NCBI GenBank assembly: GCA_964412235.1
Contig: CAYPNT010000121.1
Location: 1-6,118, forward strand
Length of the DNA stretch: 6,118 nt
DNA from: JAYZQT01 sp964412235
GTDB lineage: Bacteria; Pseudomonadota; Alphaproteobacteria; MPNO01; UBA830
Reading direction: 5' to 3'
A program made the position numbers and the translations under genes. A model generated the notes under the pieces. That model made no database searches, was not told the origin of the DNA, and saw nothing but the letters and a program-made list of their open reading frames with translations. Positions 1 through 6,118 of the stretch are shown piece after piece (position 1 is the stretch's first letter; each line of letters starts with the position of its first letter).

Positions 1-5
1 TTTGA

Positions 6-11
6 CCTACT
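6..11 (-). promoter_or_regulatory. possible ribosome binding site of a gene beyond the left edge
   Basis: Read on the minus strand, the 22 bases after the fusA stop contain AGTAGG followed by TCAAA up to the window edge. That is a weak Shine-Dalgarno-like sequence at a distance that would suit a start codon just outside the window. In many bacteria tuf (EF-Tu) follows fusA in the str operon, so tuf is the natural guess. The gene itself is not visible, so its identity is inference only. No terminator hairpin fits in these 22 bases, which agrees with the operon continuing. Confidence 0.3.
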
Positions 12-22
12 TATCTAGCAAC

Positions 23-2098
23 TTATGCCAAGCTTTCTCGAACTTCATCCACAACACCTTGAGGTACCTGTTCATAATGATCGAAATGCATCGTGAATTG
101 CGCACGTCCCTGGCTCATGGATCTTAAATTGTTTACATATCCAAACATGTTTGCGAGTGGTACCATAGCATTTACTACTCGGGCATTGCCGCGTTGATCC
201 ATCCCCGAAACATTTCCACGCCGACTGTTCAAGTCACCAATAATATCACCCATATAGTCGTCGGGGGTTACCACCTCCACACGCATTACTGGCTCGAGCA
301 ACTTTGGGCCGGCCTTGGCAACACCTTCGCGAAAAGCAGCACGGGATGCTATCTCAAATGCCATCACCGATGAGTCGACATCGTGACTGTCACCGTCGGT
401 CAAAATCATTTTCATATCGGTCATCGGAAAACCGGCAAGTACGCCTGTCGTTGCGGCGCCCATAAGCCCTTTCTGCACTCCTGGTATATATTCCCTAGGA
501 ACCGATCCTCCCACAACCACAGATTCAAACTCTAGCCCAGCCCCAGGCTCTGCTGGCTCAAACGTTACCTTAATGCGCGCAAATTGACCGTGACCGCCCG
601 TTTGTTTTTTATGTGTATAATCTGTGTCAATTTTTTGCGAAATTGTCTCTCTATATGCGACCTGTGGAGCGCCCACGTTAGCATGCACTTTAAATTCTCT
701 TTTCATACGGTCCACAATAATTTCGAGATGCAGTTCACCCATTCCACTAATTATTGTCTGACCACTTTCTTCGTCAGAGGAAACACGAAATGACGGGTCT
801 TCTTGAGCGAGGCGTGACAACGCTACGCCCATCTTTTCCTGATCACCCGCCGTTTTAGGTTCAACCGCCACCTCTATGACAGGGTCTGGAAACTCCATAC
901 GCTCCAGTATGACAGGATCCGACAAATCGCACAGCGTGTCCCCGGTCGTAACATCCTTCAAACCGGCAAGGGCCACAATATCACCGGCAAAGGCCTCCTT
1001 AATTTCCTCCCGTGAATTAGCGTGCATCAGAAGCATACGCCCAACCCGCTCGCGGGTTTCCTTCACCGCATTCATTATTCCATCGCCCGACTTGAGTTCG
1101 CCTGAATAAAGACGAGCAAACGTTAATGTTCCTACAAAGGGGTCCGTCATAATTTTGAAAGCCAATGCCGAAAACGGCTCTTTATCATCATTAGAACGGC
1201 TAATTTCCGTAACACCATCCCCGGAAACTCCCTTAATGCCCGCAACATCCGTCGGGGAAGGCATAAAATCAACGACGGCGTCAAGAAGCATCTGCACACC
1301 CTTATTTTTAAACGCAGTGCCATTCAACACCGGCACAATCGCGTTTTTAAGCGTTCCTCGTCGGAGGCAAGAAATCAAAACCTCCTCGGTCGGCTCACTA
1401 CCCTCTAAATATGCTTCCATTGCGTCATCATCGAACTCAACGGCCGCCTCGATAAGCTTGCTACGATACTCTTCAGCCTGACTAACATATTCAGGAGGGA
1501 TATCTTGATATTCAAAATCAGCCCCAAGTGTTTCATCTTTCCACACAATTGCCCGATTTTTTAATAAGTCTATAACCCCTAGGTAATCTGCTTCCGTTCC
1601 TAATGGAAGTTGCGTAACTACGGGAGTCGCTCCTAATCGGTCCACGATCATGTCCACACAGCGGAAAAAATCCGCCCCAGTGCGGTCCATCTTATTAACG
1701 AAGCAGATACGCGGGACGCCATACTTATCGGCCTGCCGCCAAACCGTCTCGCTTTGTGGTTCCACGCCCGCCACTGAATCAAAAACTGCTACCGCACCAT
1801 CCAAAACCCGAAGTGAACGTTCCACTTCAATTGTAAAATCAACATGTCCAGGCGTGTCGATGATATTGATTCTGTATCCGTTCCACTCACAAGTGGTTGC
1901 AGCGGATGTGATTGTGATTCCACGTTCTTGCTCTTGCTCCATCCAGTCCATGGTAGCAGTGCCATCATGAACTTCACCGATTTTATACGACTTGCCGGTG
2001 TAATAAAGAATACGCTCTGTAGTCGTTGTCTTACCCGCGTCGATATGGGCCATAATGCCGATATTACGGTATTTTTGGATTGGTGTGCTGCGGGGCAT
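23..2098 (-). CDS. fusA: translation elongation factor G (EF-G)
   Basis: EF-G is the ribosomal GTPase that moves tRNAs and mRNA during translocation and, with ribosome recycling factor, splits ribosomes after termination. The 691-residue product has the normal length of a bacterial EF-G. The GTPase motifs are complete: P-loop AHIDAGKT (17-24), switch I RGITIT (59-64), DTPGH (81-85), NKMD (135-138) and GTA (260-262). Domains II and III follow to about residue 475, with SGMGELHLEI at 451-460. Domain IV begins near GGHGQF (501-506) and carries the tip loop with His572, equivalent to E. coli His583. Domain V covers about 605-685 (GDIIGDLNSRRGN, MFGYVNNLRS). The residue before the tip His is Ser571, where E. 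coli has Tyr. Phe88, Pro406 and His457, positions tied to fusidic acid resistance in S. aureus (from memory), have the usual residues. The ATG start is preceded by TAGGA at 7 bases and the stop is TAA. It is the last visible gene of the str operon, 37 bases after rpsG. The beta-strand region before DTPGH is about eight residues shorter than in E. coli, which I take as a lineage trait. Confidence 0.98.
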   Translation of the reverse strand: MPRSTPIQKYRNIGIMAHIDAGKTTTTERILYYTGKSYKIGEVHDGTATMDWMEQEQERGITITSAATTCEWNGYRINIIDTPGHVDFTIEVERSLRVLDGAVAVFDSVAGVEPQSETVWRQADKYGVPRICFVNKMDRTGADFFRCVDMIVDRLGATPVVTQLPLGTEADYLGVIDLLKNRAIVWKDETLGADFEYQDIPPEYVSQAEEYRSKLIEAAVEFDDDAMEAYLEGSEPTEEVLISCLRRGTLKNAIVPVLNGTAFKNKGVQMLLDAVVDFMPSPTDVAGIKGVSGDGVTEISRSNDDKEPFSALAFKIMTDPFVGTLTFARLYSGELKSGDGIMNAVKETRERVGRMLLMHANSREEIKEAFAGDIVALAGLKDVTTGDTLCDLSDPVILERMEFPDPVIEVAVEPKTAGDQEKMGVALSRLAQEDPSFRVSSDEESGQTIISGMGELHLEIIVDRMKREFKVHANVGAPQVAYRETISQKIDTDYTHKKQTGGHGQFARIKVTFEPAEPGAGLEFESVVVGGSVPREYIPGVQKGLMGAATTGVLAGFPMTDMKMILTDGDSHDVDSSVMAFEIASRAAFREGVAKAGPKLLEPVMRVEVVTPDDYMGDIIGDLNSRRGNVSGMDQRGNARVVNAMVPLANMFGYVNNLRSMSQGRAQFTMHFDHYEQVPQGVVDEVRESLA

Positions 2099-2105
2099 TA
2101 TTAGG

Positions 2106-2110
2106 TCCTA
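2106..2110 (-). promoter_or_regulatory. ribosome binding site of fusA
   Basis: TAGGA lies 7 bases upstream of the fusA ATG, inside the 37-base spacer after the rpsG stop. The match to the Shine-Dalgarno consensus is moderate but the spacing is ideal. It supports the ATG at 2098, which is also where the conserved MPRSTPI start of EF-G begins. Confidence 0.7.
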
Positions 2111-2135
2111 AACTTAACGGGCTTCACTCACATGC

Positions 2136-2606
2136 CTACCAACGGTAGTGCGAGAACGCTTTATTGGCGTCCGCCATTCTATGCGTGTCTTCGCGTTTCT
2201 TTACCGCATTTCCACGATTTTCCGCTGCATCCTGAAGTTCACTACACAAACGATCAGCCATGGTATTTTCGTGCCTATTCCGTGATGCCTCTATTATCCA
2301 TCGGATCGCAAGAGCTTGTCGCCGATCAGGCCGGACCTCCACGGGGACCTGGTATGTCGCTCCACCTACACGCCGAGATCTGACTTCCACTGTAGGCTTA
2401 ACGTTATCAAGCGCTTCATGAAACACCTTCATGGGATCTTGACCAGACCGGTTAGAAATTGTTTCCAGAGCACCATAAACAATCCGTTCTGCAATCGATT
2501 TCTTTCCGTCGTACATAATGTTATTTATGAATTTAGTTAACACAAGATCGCCAAACTTTGCGTCCGGTAACACTTCCCTTTTTTCCGCTGCACGTCGACG
2601 AGGCAT
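2136..2606 (-). CDS. rpsG: 30S ribosomal protein S7
   Basis: S7 is a primary assembly protein of the 30S subunit. It binds the 3' major domain of 16S rRNA, nucleates the head and lies near the E site and mRNA exit. The product is 156 residues, the usual bacterial length, with the family's basic start (MPRRRAAEKR), the helical segment KFGDLVLTKFINNIMYDGKK (17-36), the rRNA-binding beta-hairpin region around 73-92 (VEVRSRRVGGATYQVPVEV), RRQALAIRW (95-103) and the conserved tail KKREDTHRMADANKAFSHYR (136-155) ending in Trp156. The ATG start has a good ribosome binding site (AGGAG, 9 bases away) that overlaps the rpsL stop codon, so translation is probably coupled to rpsL. The stop is TAG. In E. 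coli, S7 represses its own operon by binding a roughly 100-base rpsL-rpsG spacer; here that spacer is only 12 bases, so any feedback by S7 must work differently. Confidence 0.98.
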   Translation of the reverse strand: MPRRRAAEKREVLPDAKFGDLVLTKFINNIMYDGKKSIAERIVYGALETISNRSGQDPMKVFHEALDNVKPTVEVRSRRVGGATYQVPVEVRPDRRQALAIRWIIEASRNRHENTMADRLCSELQDAAENRGNAVKKREDTHRMADANKAFSHYRW

Positions 2607-2615
2607 CCTAACCTT

Positions 2616-2621
2616 CTCCTA
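2616..2621 (-). promoter_or_regulatory. ribosome binding site of rpsG overlapping the rpsL stop codon
   Basis: The minus-strand sequence TAGGAG combines the rpsL stop codon (TAG, 2621-2619) with a strong Shine-Dalgarno core AGGAG, 9 bases before the rpsG ATG. A second, weaker GAAGG lies 5 bases from the ATG. Ribosomes ending on rpsL would sit on the rpsG initiation site, which suggests termination-reinitiation coupling of S12 and S7 synthesis. Confidence 0.75.
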
Positions 2622-2990
2622 TCTCGGCCGCTTCGCGCCATACTTAGAACGACGCTGTCTACGATCCGAAACACCCTGTGTATCGAGCGTACCGCGAATA
2701 ATGTGATAACGAACGCCTGGCAGGTCCTTTACACGGCCCCCTCGTATCATAACTACCGAATGTTCCTGAAGATTGTGGCCTTCCCCTGGGATATAGCTCG
2801 TTACTTCATACCCATTAGTCAGTCTAACTCTAGCAACCTTACGAAGGGCCGAATTAGGTTTTTTGGGGGTCGTAGTATACACGCGGGTACATACCCCTCT
2901 CTTCTGGGGGCAAGCCTCCATTGCTGGAACCTTGTTACGCGCAACTTTCGATTTGCGCGGCTTACGGATTAACTGATTAATCGTCGGCAC
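2619..2990 (-). CDS. rpsL: 30S ribosomal protein S12
   Basis: S12 sits at the decoding centre of the 30S subunit and takes part in codon-anticodon proofreading; it is the classic streptomycin-resistance locus. The 123-residue product matches the family almost end to end: PTINQLIRKPRK at the start, CPQKRGVCTRVYTTTPKKPN (27-46), GEGHNLQEHSV (69-79), RGGRVKDLPGVRYH (83-96) and RRSKYGAKRPR at the end. Lys43 and Lys88, the main streptomycin-resistance sites, have the wild-type residues. Asp89, the aspartate that RimO methylthiolates in E. coli, is present. The start codon is GTG, not ATG: the codon at 2990-2988 is GTG, an in-frame TAA lies five codons upstream, and the next in-frame ATG is at residue 24, inside the conserved region. 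AAGGA lies 9 bases upstream. The stop is TAG. It is the first gene after a likely internal promoter in the 294-base gap behind rpoC, and rpsG follows after 12 bases. Confidence 0.98.
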   Translation of the reverse strand: MPTINQLIRKPRKSKVARNKVPAMEACPQKRGVCTRVYTTTPKKPNSALRKVARVRLTNGYEVTSYIPGEGHNLQEHSVVMIRGGRVKDLPGVRYHIIRGTLDTQGVSDRRQRRSKYGAKRPR

Positions 2991-3155
2991 GCTGTCCGTT
3001 CCTTACCAATTGAGGCATAAGCGTTAAAACCCATCAACCCGATCACTCGCAACACCTCTGCGGGCAATCGCAATACATGATTTACGACTCACGCGGTTTA
3101 CATATAATTTTTCCGAGTATTTACCGTACACTAACAGGCATCTACCCTGACGAGG
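2991..3155 (-). other. putative 5' untranslated leader of the str operon
   Basis: About 160-165 bases lie between the predicted transcription start of the internal promoter and the rpsL GTG. No gene, tRNA or convincing terminator is visible. There are only short pairing possibilities: CGCA/TGCG around a seven-base loop near 3063-3049, CGTAA/TTGCG near 3085-3068, and CAGG/CCTG near 3149-3135. I could not join these into one stable structure or match them to a known ribosomal protein leader. The leader also holds tiny reading frames: a 6-codon frame (3141-3121), an ATG-TAA start-stop (3103-3098) and an 11-codon cysteine-rich frame (3078-3043). None has a strong ribosome binding site. The extent depends on the promoter call. 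Confidence 0.45.
3000..3004 (-). promoter_or_regulatory. ribosome binding site of rpsL
   Basis: AAGGA lies 9 bases upstream of the GTG at 2990-2988. An in-frame TAA (3005-3003) overlaps this site, so translation in the rpsL frame cannot begin further upstream. Together these fix GTG as the rpsL start. Confidence 0.75.
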
Positions 3156-3160
3156 CGCGG

Positions 3161-3189
3161 AATATAATGTTGTACAGGTTGCCCGTCAA
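3161..3189 (-). promoter_or_regulatory. sigma70-type promoter for rpsL-rpsG-fusA
   Basis: On the minus strand TTGACG (3189-3184) is followed after exactly 17 bases by TATATT (3166-3161). This is five of six matches to each consensus hexamer, at ideal spacing, and it fits the alphaproteobacterial housekeeping-sigma pattern. Transcription would start around 3156-3151. The bases directly after the -10 box read CCGCGCC, a GC-rich discriminator like those of stringently controlled promoters for ribosomal components. It lies about 95 bases after the rpoC stop, so the str genes can be transcribed independently of rpoBC. Strength and start point are inferred. Confidence 0.75.
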
Positions 3190-3284
3190 CAAACATTTTC
3201 ACAATATTTAGTAGCTGTTCAGTCCAACTTTTTAATGGTCTAGAGATCTATTTTAAACCCTTCACGTCAAAGGCATAACTCTAA

Positions 3285-6118
3285 CTATTCAGCAGCACCT
3301 TCGTGTTCTTCCACTAGTGGCAATTGTGGTGGTTCAGACGACTTCGATAATGCATCTATTTCTTTATCTCTTTCTGCAGCAATACCTCTCATTTCGCTCA
3401 TGAACGCGCCAGTGCCTGCGGGGATTAAACGACCCACTATAACATTTTCTTTTAGTCCCATTAGACTATCTTTTTTACCTGAAACTGCTGCTTCAGTAAG
3501 CACACGCGTAGTCTCTTGAAATGAAGCCGCCGAAATAAAGGATTGCGTCTGTAGGGACGCTTTTGTTATCCCCTGAAGCACAGGCAAAGCACTAGCTTCA
3601 ACGAGATTTTCATTCTTCGCTTTTTCATTAACCTCGTCAAATTCCAACCGATCAACAAGCTCGCCAGATAGAAATGTTGTTTCGCCGGGATCTGTTATTT
3701 CAACCTTCTGCAGCATTTGCCGAACAATAACCTCTATGTGCTTATCATTTATCTTCACACCTTGCAGCCTGTAAACTTCCTGAATTTCATTAATAAGATA
3801 GTTCGCTAGCGCCTCAACCCCCATAACTCGGAGAATATCATGTGGTACCGGGTTCCCGTCCATCAAAGCGTCACCCTTTTCGACTACATCGCCTTCTTGC
3901 ACAGCGATGGGCTTACCTTTCGGCAGAAGGTATTCAGCTGGCTCTATCTCCTGATCGTCTGCCGATTGGACAAAAAGCCGCCGCTTGTTCTTATAATCCT
4001 TGCCGAATTCTACTCTTCCAGCAGTATCACTAATAATCGCCGCGTCCTTGGGCTTTCGGGCTTCAAATAGCTCAGCGACTCGCGGCAGTCCGCCAGTGAT
4101 ATCACGAGTTTTTGAACCTTCTAATGGGATACGAGCCAATACGTCACCAGCGTGCACATTTTGCCCTGGCTCAACTGACAATATAGCGTCCACAGAAAGA
4201 AAATAACGTGCCTCGGCGCCCGACTCCAATAAGATTACTTCACCTTTTTTATCACGCAACGTAATCCGCGGGCGCAAATCAGCGCCCTTTGCTTGCTGCT
4301 TCCATTCAACGACAGTTTTATAAGAGAGACCTGTCGCCTCGTCCGGTATATCACGCATAGAAACACCATCAACAAGGTCCATAAAGTTTGCTGTACCCTC
4401 TTTTTCAGAGATTATTGGTCGGGTGTATGGATCCCATTCAGCTAATCGATCACCTCTATTCACCGCGTCCCCGTCATCCCTCAAAAGTCTTGATCCGTAT
4501 GGGACGCGATAGCTTGCTCTCTCCCGCCCCTGGTCATCCACCAGAACAATTTCGGTGTTCCGAGCCATCACAACGGGCATTTTGTTGCGATCAATGACAA
4601 CGTTACGGTTCTTTATCTTAATTTTAGAATCGAAGGAGGCCTCTACGCTTGATTGCTCTGCTCCTCGCTGAGCTGCGCCGCCAATATGAAAAGTACGCAT
4701 TGTCAGCTGTGTTCCAGGTTCTCCTATAGATTGAGCAGCGATAATCCCAATCGCCTCTCCTAAATTTACTGGTGTGCCGCGCGCTAAATCGCGTCCATAA
4801 CACGCCGCGCACACGCCACCTTTAGTCTCGCATGTCAAAACCGAGCGTATCTTCAGAGCCTCTATCTCTACTTCGTCAATATACTCTGCTAGAGCCTCTT
4901 CTATAAGTGTCCCCTTTTTAGCTATATGGTCACCCGACACGGGATGCAGAATGTCTTCTGCTGTAGTACGACCAAGAATTCTCTCTGATAATGGCTCTAG
5001 AATTTCACCACCCTCTATCATAGGAGCAACTGTCAATGCATTGCTGGTCCCACAATCCTCCTCAACGACGGTGCAATCTTGAGCGACATCGACTAACCGC
5101 CTCGTCAAATATCCCGAGTTAGCCGTTTTCAACGCAGTGTCCGCAAGCCCCTTTCTGGCGCCGTGAGACGAATTAAAATATTCTAGGACGGTAAGCCCCT
5201 CCTTAAAGTTCGACATAATCGGGGTTTCGATAATTTCACCCGATGGTTTGGCCATCAGCCCCCTCATGCCTGCGAGCTGTTTCATTTGTGCCGCAGACCC
5301 ACGTGCGCCTGAATGCGCCATCATATAGACAGAGTTTACGGGTCTACCCGGCTCAACCTTTTCGAGACCCTCCATCATCGCATCAGCAACATTATCGGTA
5401 CATTGTGACCAAGCATCGACCACTTTGTTATATTTCTCGCCCTGGGTTATAAGCCCATCAAGGTACTGATGCTCGAATTCTTTGACCTGGCCCTGCGTCT
5501 CCGCAACAAGCTTTTCTTTAGTTGGTGGAATGAGCAAATCATCCTTGCCAAACGAAATTCCGGCTCGGCACGCATAAGAAAAACCAAGACCCATCATACG
5601 ATCAGCAAAAATCACAGTATCTTTCTGACCACAATGGCGATACACCAAATCAATAACGTCTTGGACATCCTTCTTCGTCAGCACCTTGTTTAAAACGTCT
5701 ACAGGTACATCAGGGTTAAGCGGAAGTTCCTGCATTAGAAACATGCGTCCTGGTGTTGTCTCTATTCGACGAACAATTGCATCACCGTTCTGGTCCATTG
5801 TTGGCACGCGCACTTGGATTTTTGTGTGCAATGATATGATTTCTGCTTCCAGCGCCTGCTCAACTTCACCGACCGTGCCAAAAGCCTTCCCTTCGCCTGG
5901 CTCTCCATCCCGTTCCAAGCTTAAATAATACAGCCCCAACACGATATCCTGTGAGGGCACAATAATGGGCTTACCATTAGAAGGGCTTAGTATATTGTTC
6001 GTGGACATCATCAAAACTCGCGCTTCAAGCTGCGCTTCAAGCGATAATGGCACGTGGACAGCCATTTGATCACCATCAAAATCTGCGTTAAAAGCGGTAC
6101 ATACAAATGGATGTACCT
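3285..6118 (-). CDS. rpoC: DNA-directed RNA polymerase subunit beta' (5' end outside the window)
   Basis: Beta' forms, with beta, the catalytic core of RNA polymerase. The frame is open to the right edge (first full codon at 6116), giving 943 visible residues; by alignment with E. coli beta' about 448 N-terminal residues (clamp, first zinc site, lid, rudder) lie outside. An ATG at 6065 is internal, not the start: upstream in frame is the active-site loop NADFDGDQ (fragment residues 10-17), whose three Asp hold the catalytic Mg2+. Then come HSGARGSAAQMKQLAGMRGL (268-287), the bridge helix (about 312-348, HGARKGLADTALKTANSGYL), the second zinc site (Cys355, Cys429, Cys436, Cys439) and the trigger loop GEPGTQLTMRTFHIGG (465-480; Met473, Arg474, His477 equal E. 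coli 932, 933, 936). A roughly 185-residue insertion (about 484-670) splits the trigger loop as SI3 does in E. coli, ending at DITGGLPRVAELFEAR. The conserved C-terminal part includes KINDKHIEVIVRQM (788-801) and SFISAASFQETTRVL (859-873), then an acidic tail. The stop is TAG. The upstream neighbour should be rpoB. Confidence 0.98.
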   Translation of the reverse strand, partial: VHPFVCTAFNADFDGDQMAVHVPLSLEAQLEARVLMMSTNNILSPSNGKPIIVPSQDIVLGLYYLSLERDGEPGEGKAFGTVGEVEQALEAEIISLHTKIQVRVPTMDQNGDAIVRRIETTPGRMFLMQELPLNPDVPVDVLNKVLTKKDVQDVIDLVYRHCGQKDTVIFADRMMGLGFSYACRAGISFGKDDLLIPPTKEKLVAETQGQVKEFEHQYLDGLITQGEKYNKVVDAWSQCTDNVADAMMEGLEKVEPGRPVNSVYMMAHSGARGSAAQMKQLAGMRGLMAKPSGEIIETPIMSNFKEGLTVLEYFNSSHGARKGLADTALKTANSGYLTRRLVDVAQDCTVVEEDCGTSNALTVAPMIEGGEILEPLSERILGRTTAEDILHPVSGDHIAKKGTLIEEALAEYIDEVEIEALKIRSVLTCETKGGVCAACYGRDLARGTPVNLGEAIGIIAAQSIGEPGTQLTMRTFHIGGAAQRGAEQSSVEASFDSKIKIKNRNVVIDRNKMPVVMARNTEIVLVDDQGRERASYRVPYGSRLLRDDGDAVNRGDRLAEWDPYTRPIISEKEGTANFMDLVDGVSMRDIPDEATGLSYKTVVEWKQQAKGADLRPRITLRDKKGEVILLESGAEARYFLSVDAILSVEPGQNVHAGDVLARIPLEGSKTRDITGGLPRVAELFEARKPKDAAIISDTAGRVEFGKDYKNKRRLFVQSADDQEIEPAEYLLPKGKPIAVQEGDVVEKGDALMDGNPVPHDILRVMGVEALANYLINEIQEVYRLQGVKINDKHIEVIVRQMLQKVEITDPGETTFLSGELVDRLEFDEVNEKAKNENLVEASALPVLQGITKASLQTQSFISAASFQETTRVLTEAAVSGKKDSLMGLKENVIVGRLIPAGTGAFMSEMRGIAAERDKEIDALSKSSEPPQLPLVEEHEGAAE

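Noticed and set aside
2969..3034. 21-codon frame from ATG at 3034 overlapping the rpsL start in another frame
   Set aside because: Its only purine-rich sequence (GGG) is three bases from the ATG, it overlaps the rpsL start out of frame, and the product resembles nothing I know. The cysteine-rich frame ends just upstream, but coupling would be guesswork.
3098..3141. Six-codon frame (3141-3121) and ATG-TAA start-stop (3103-3098) in the leader
   Set aside because: Neither has a well-spaced ribosome binding site, and frames this short arise often by chance in AT-rich leaders.
3098..3240. Further promoter candidates (TTGGAC near 3225; TATATG near 3105)
   Set aside because: TTGGAC has no good -10 box at 16-18 bases, and TATATG has no recognisable -35 box. 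Only the TTGACG-17-TATATT pair holds up.
3245..3277. Terminator after rpoC (CCTTT-loop-GAAGG, then GTTTAAAATAG, and a TAGATCTCTA palindrome)
   Set aside because: The stem is only 4-5 bp, AT-rich with a G-U pair, and there is no proper T run after it. Too weak to annotate.
584..5928. Plus-strand open frames of about 60-110 codons across fusA, rpsG, rpsL and rpoC
   Set aside because: All lie antisense to strongly conserved genes, have no recognisable domains and no consistent ribosome binding sites, and are shadows of the real coding strand.
6019..6043. Tandem repeat GCGCTTCAAGC separated by one T within rpoC
   Set aside because: It encodes the conserved LEAQLEAR of beta', so it reflects protein sequence and codon choice rather than a DNA repeat element.
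6063..6065. ATG at 6065 as the rpoC start
   Set aside because: The frame stays open to the window edge, and the 17 codons upstream encode VHPFVCTAFNADFDGDQ, the conserved catalytic loop of beta'. The true start is outside the window.

Overview
The window is a stretch of core information-processing genes from what looks like an alphaproteobacterium. Everything is transcribed from the minus strand, in the order rpoC (3' two thirds), rpsL, rpsG, fusA. Three things point to Alphaproteobacteria: the rpoBC cluster runs directly into the str operon; S12 has the motifs YIPGEGHNLQEHSVVMIRGG and RRSKYGAKRP; and EF-G and RpoC have alphaproteobacterial wording, such as the EF-G start MPRSTPI and its FDHYE motif near the end. 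A Rhodospirillales-like or marine lineage is possible, but I cannot place it more exactly by eye. G+C is roughly 45-50%, judged from a few sampled lines.

Layout from the right edge to the left (the direction of transcription). Positions 6118-3285 hold the last 943 residues of the RNA polymerase beta' subunit, entering just before the catalytic NADFDGDQ loop. Positions 3284-2991 are a 294-base gap with no gene. It contains a near-consensus sigma70-type promoter (TTGACG, 17 bases, TATATT) and a leader of about 160 bases in front of rpsL. Positions 2990-2619 are rpsL (S12), which starts with GTG. Positions 2606-2136 are rpsG (S7), 12 bases further on, with its ribosome binding site overlapping the rpsL stop codon. 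Positions 2098-23 are fusA (EF-G), after a 37-base spacer. The last 22 bases hold a weak Shine-Dalgarno-like sequence that would suit a further gene beyond the edge, most likely tuf, but this is inference from usual gene order.

The genes supply the transcription and translation machinery: the catalytic subunit of RNA polymerase, two 30S proteins (S12 in the decoding centre, S7 at the head and E site) and the translocase EF-G. The internal promoter would let the str genes be expressed separately from rpoBC, and I see no convincing terminator that would stop read-through from rpoC.

I see no mobile element, CRISPR array, tRNA, rRNA or foreign gene. All four coding regions look intact (rpoC is only cut by the window edge). 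The less ordinary points are all in and around the rpoC-rpsL gap: a GC-rich discriminator, a long leader with very short upstream reading frames (one cysteine-rich), the GTG start of rpsL, and an rpsL-rpsG spacer too short for an E. coli-style S7 operator. I found no convincing evidence of a new biological system.
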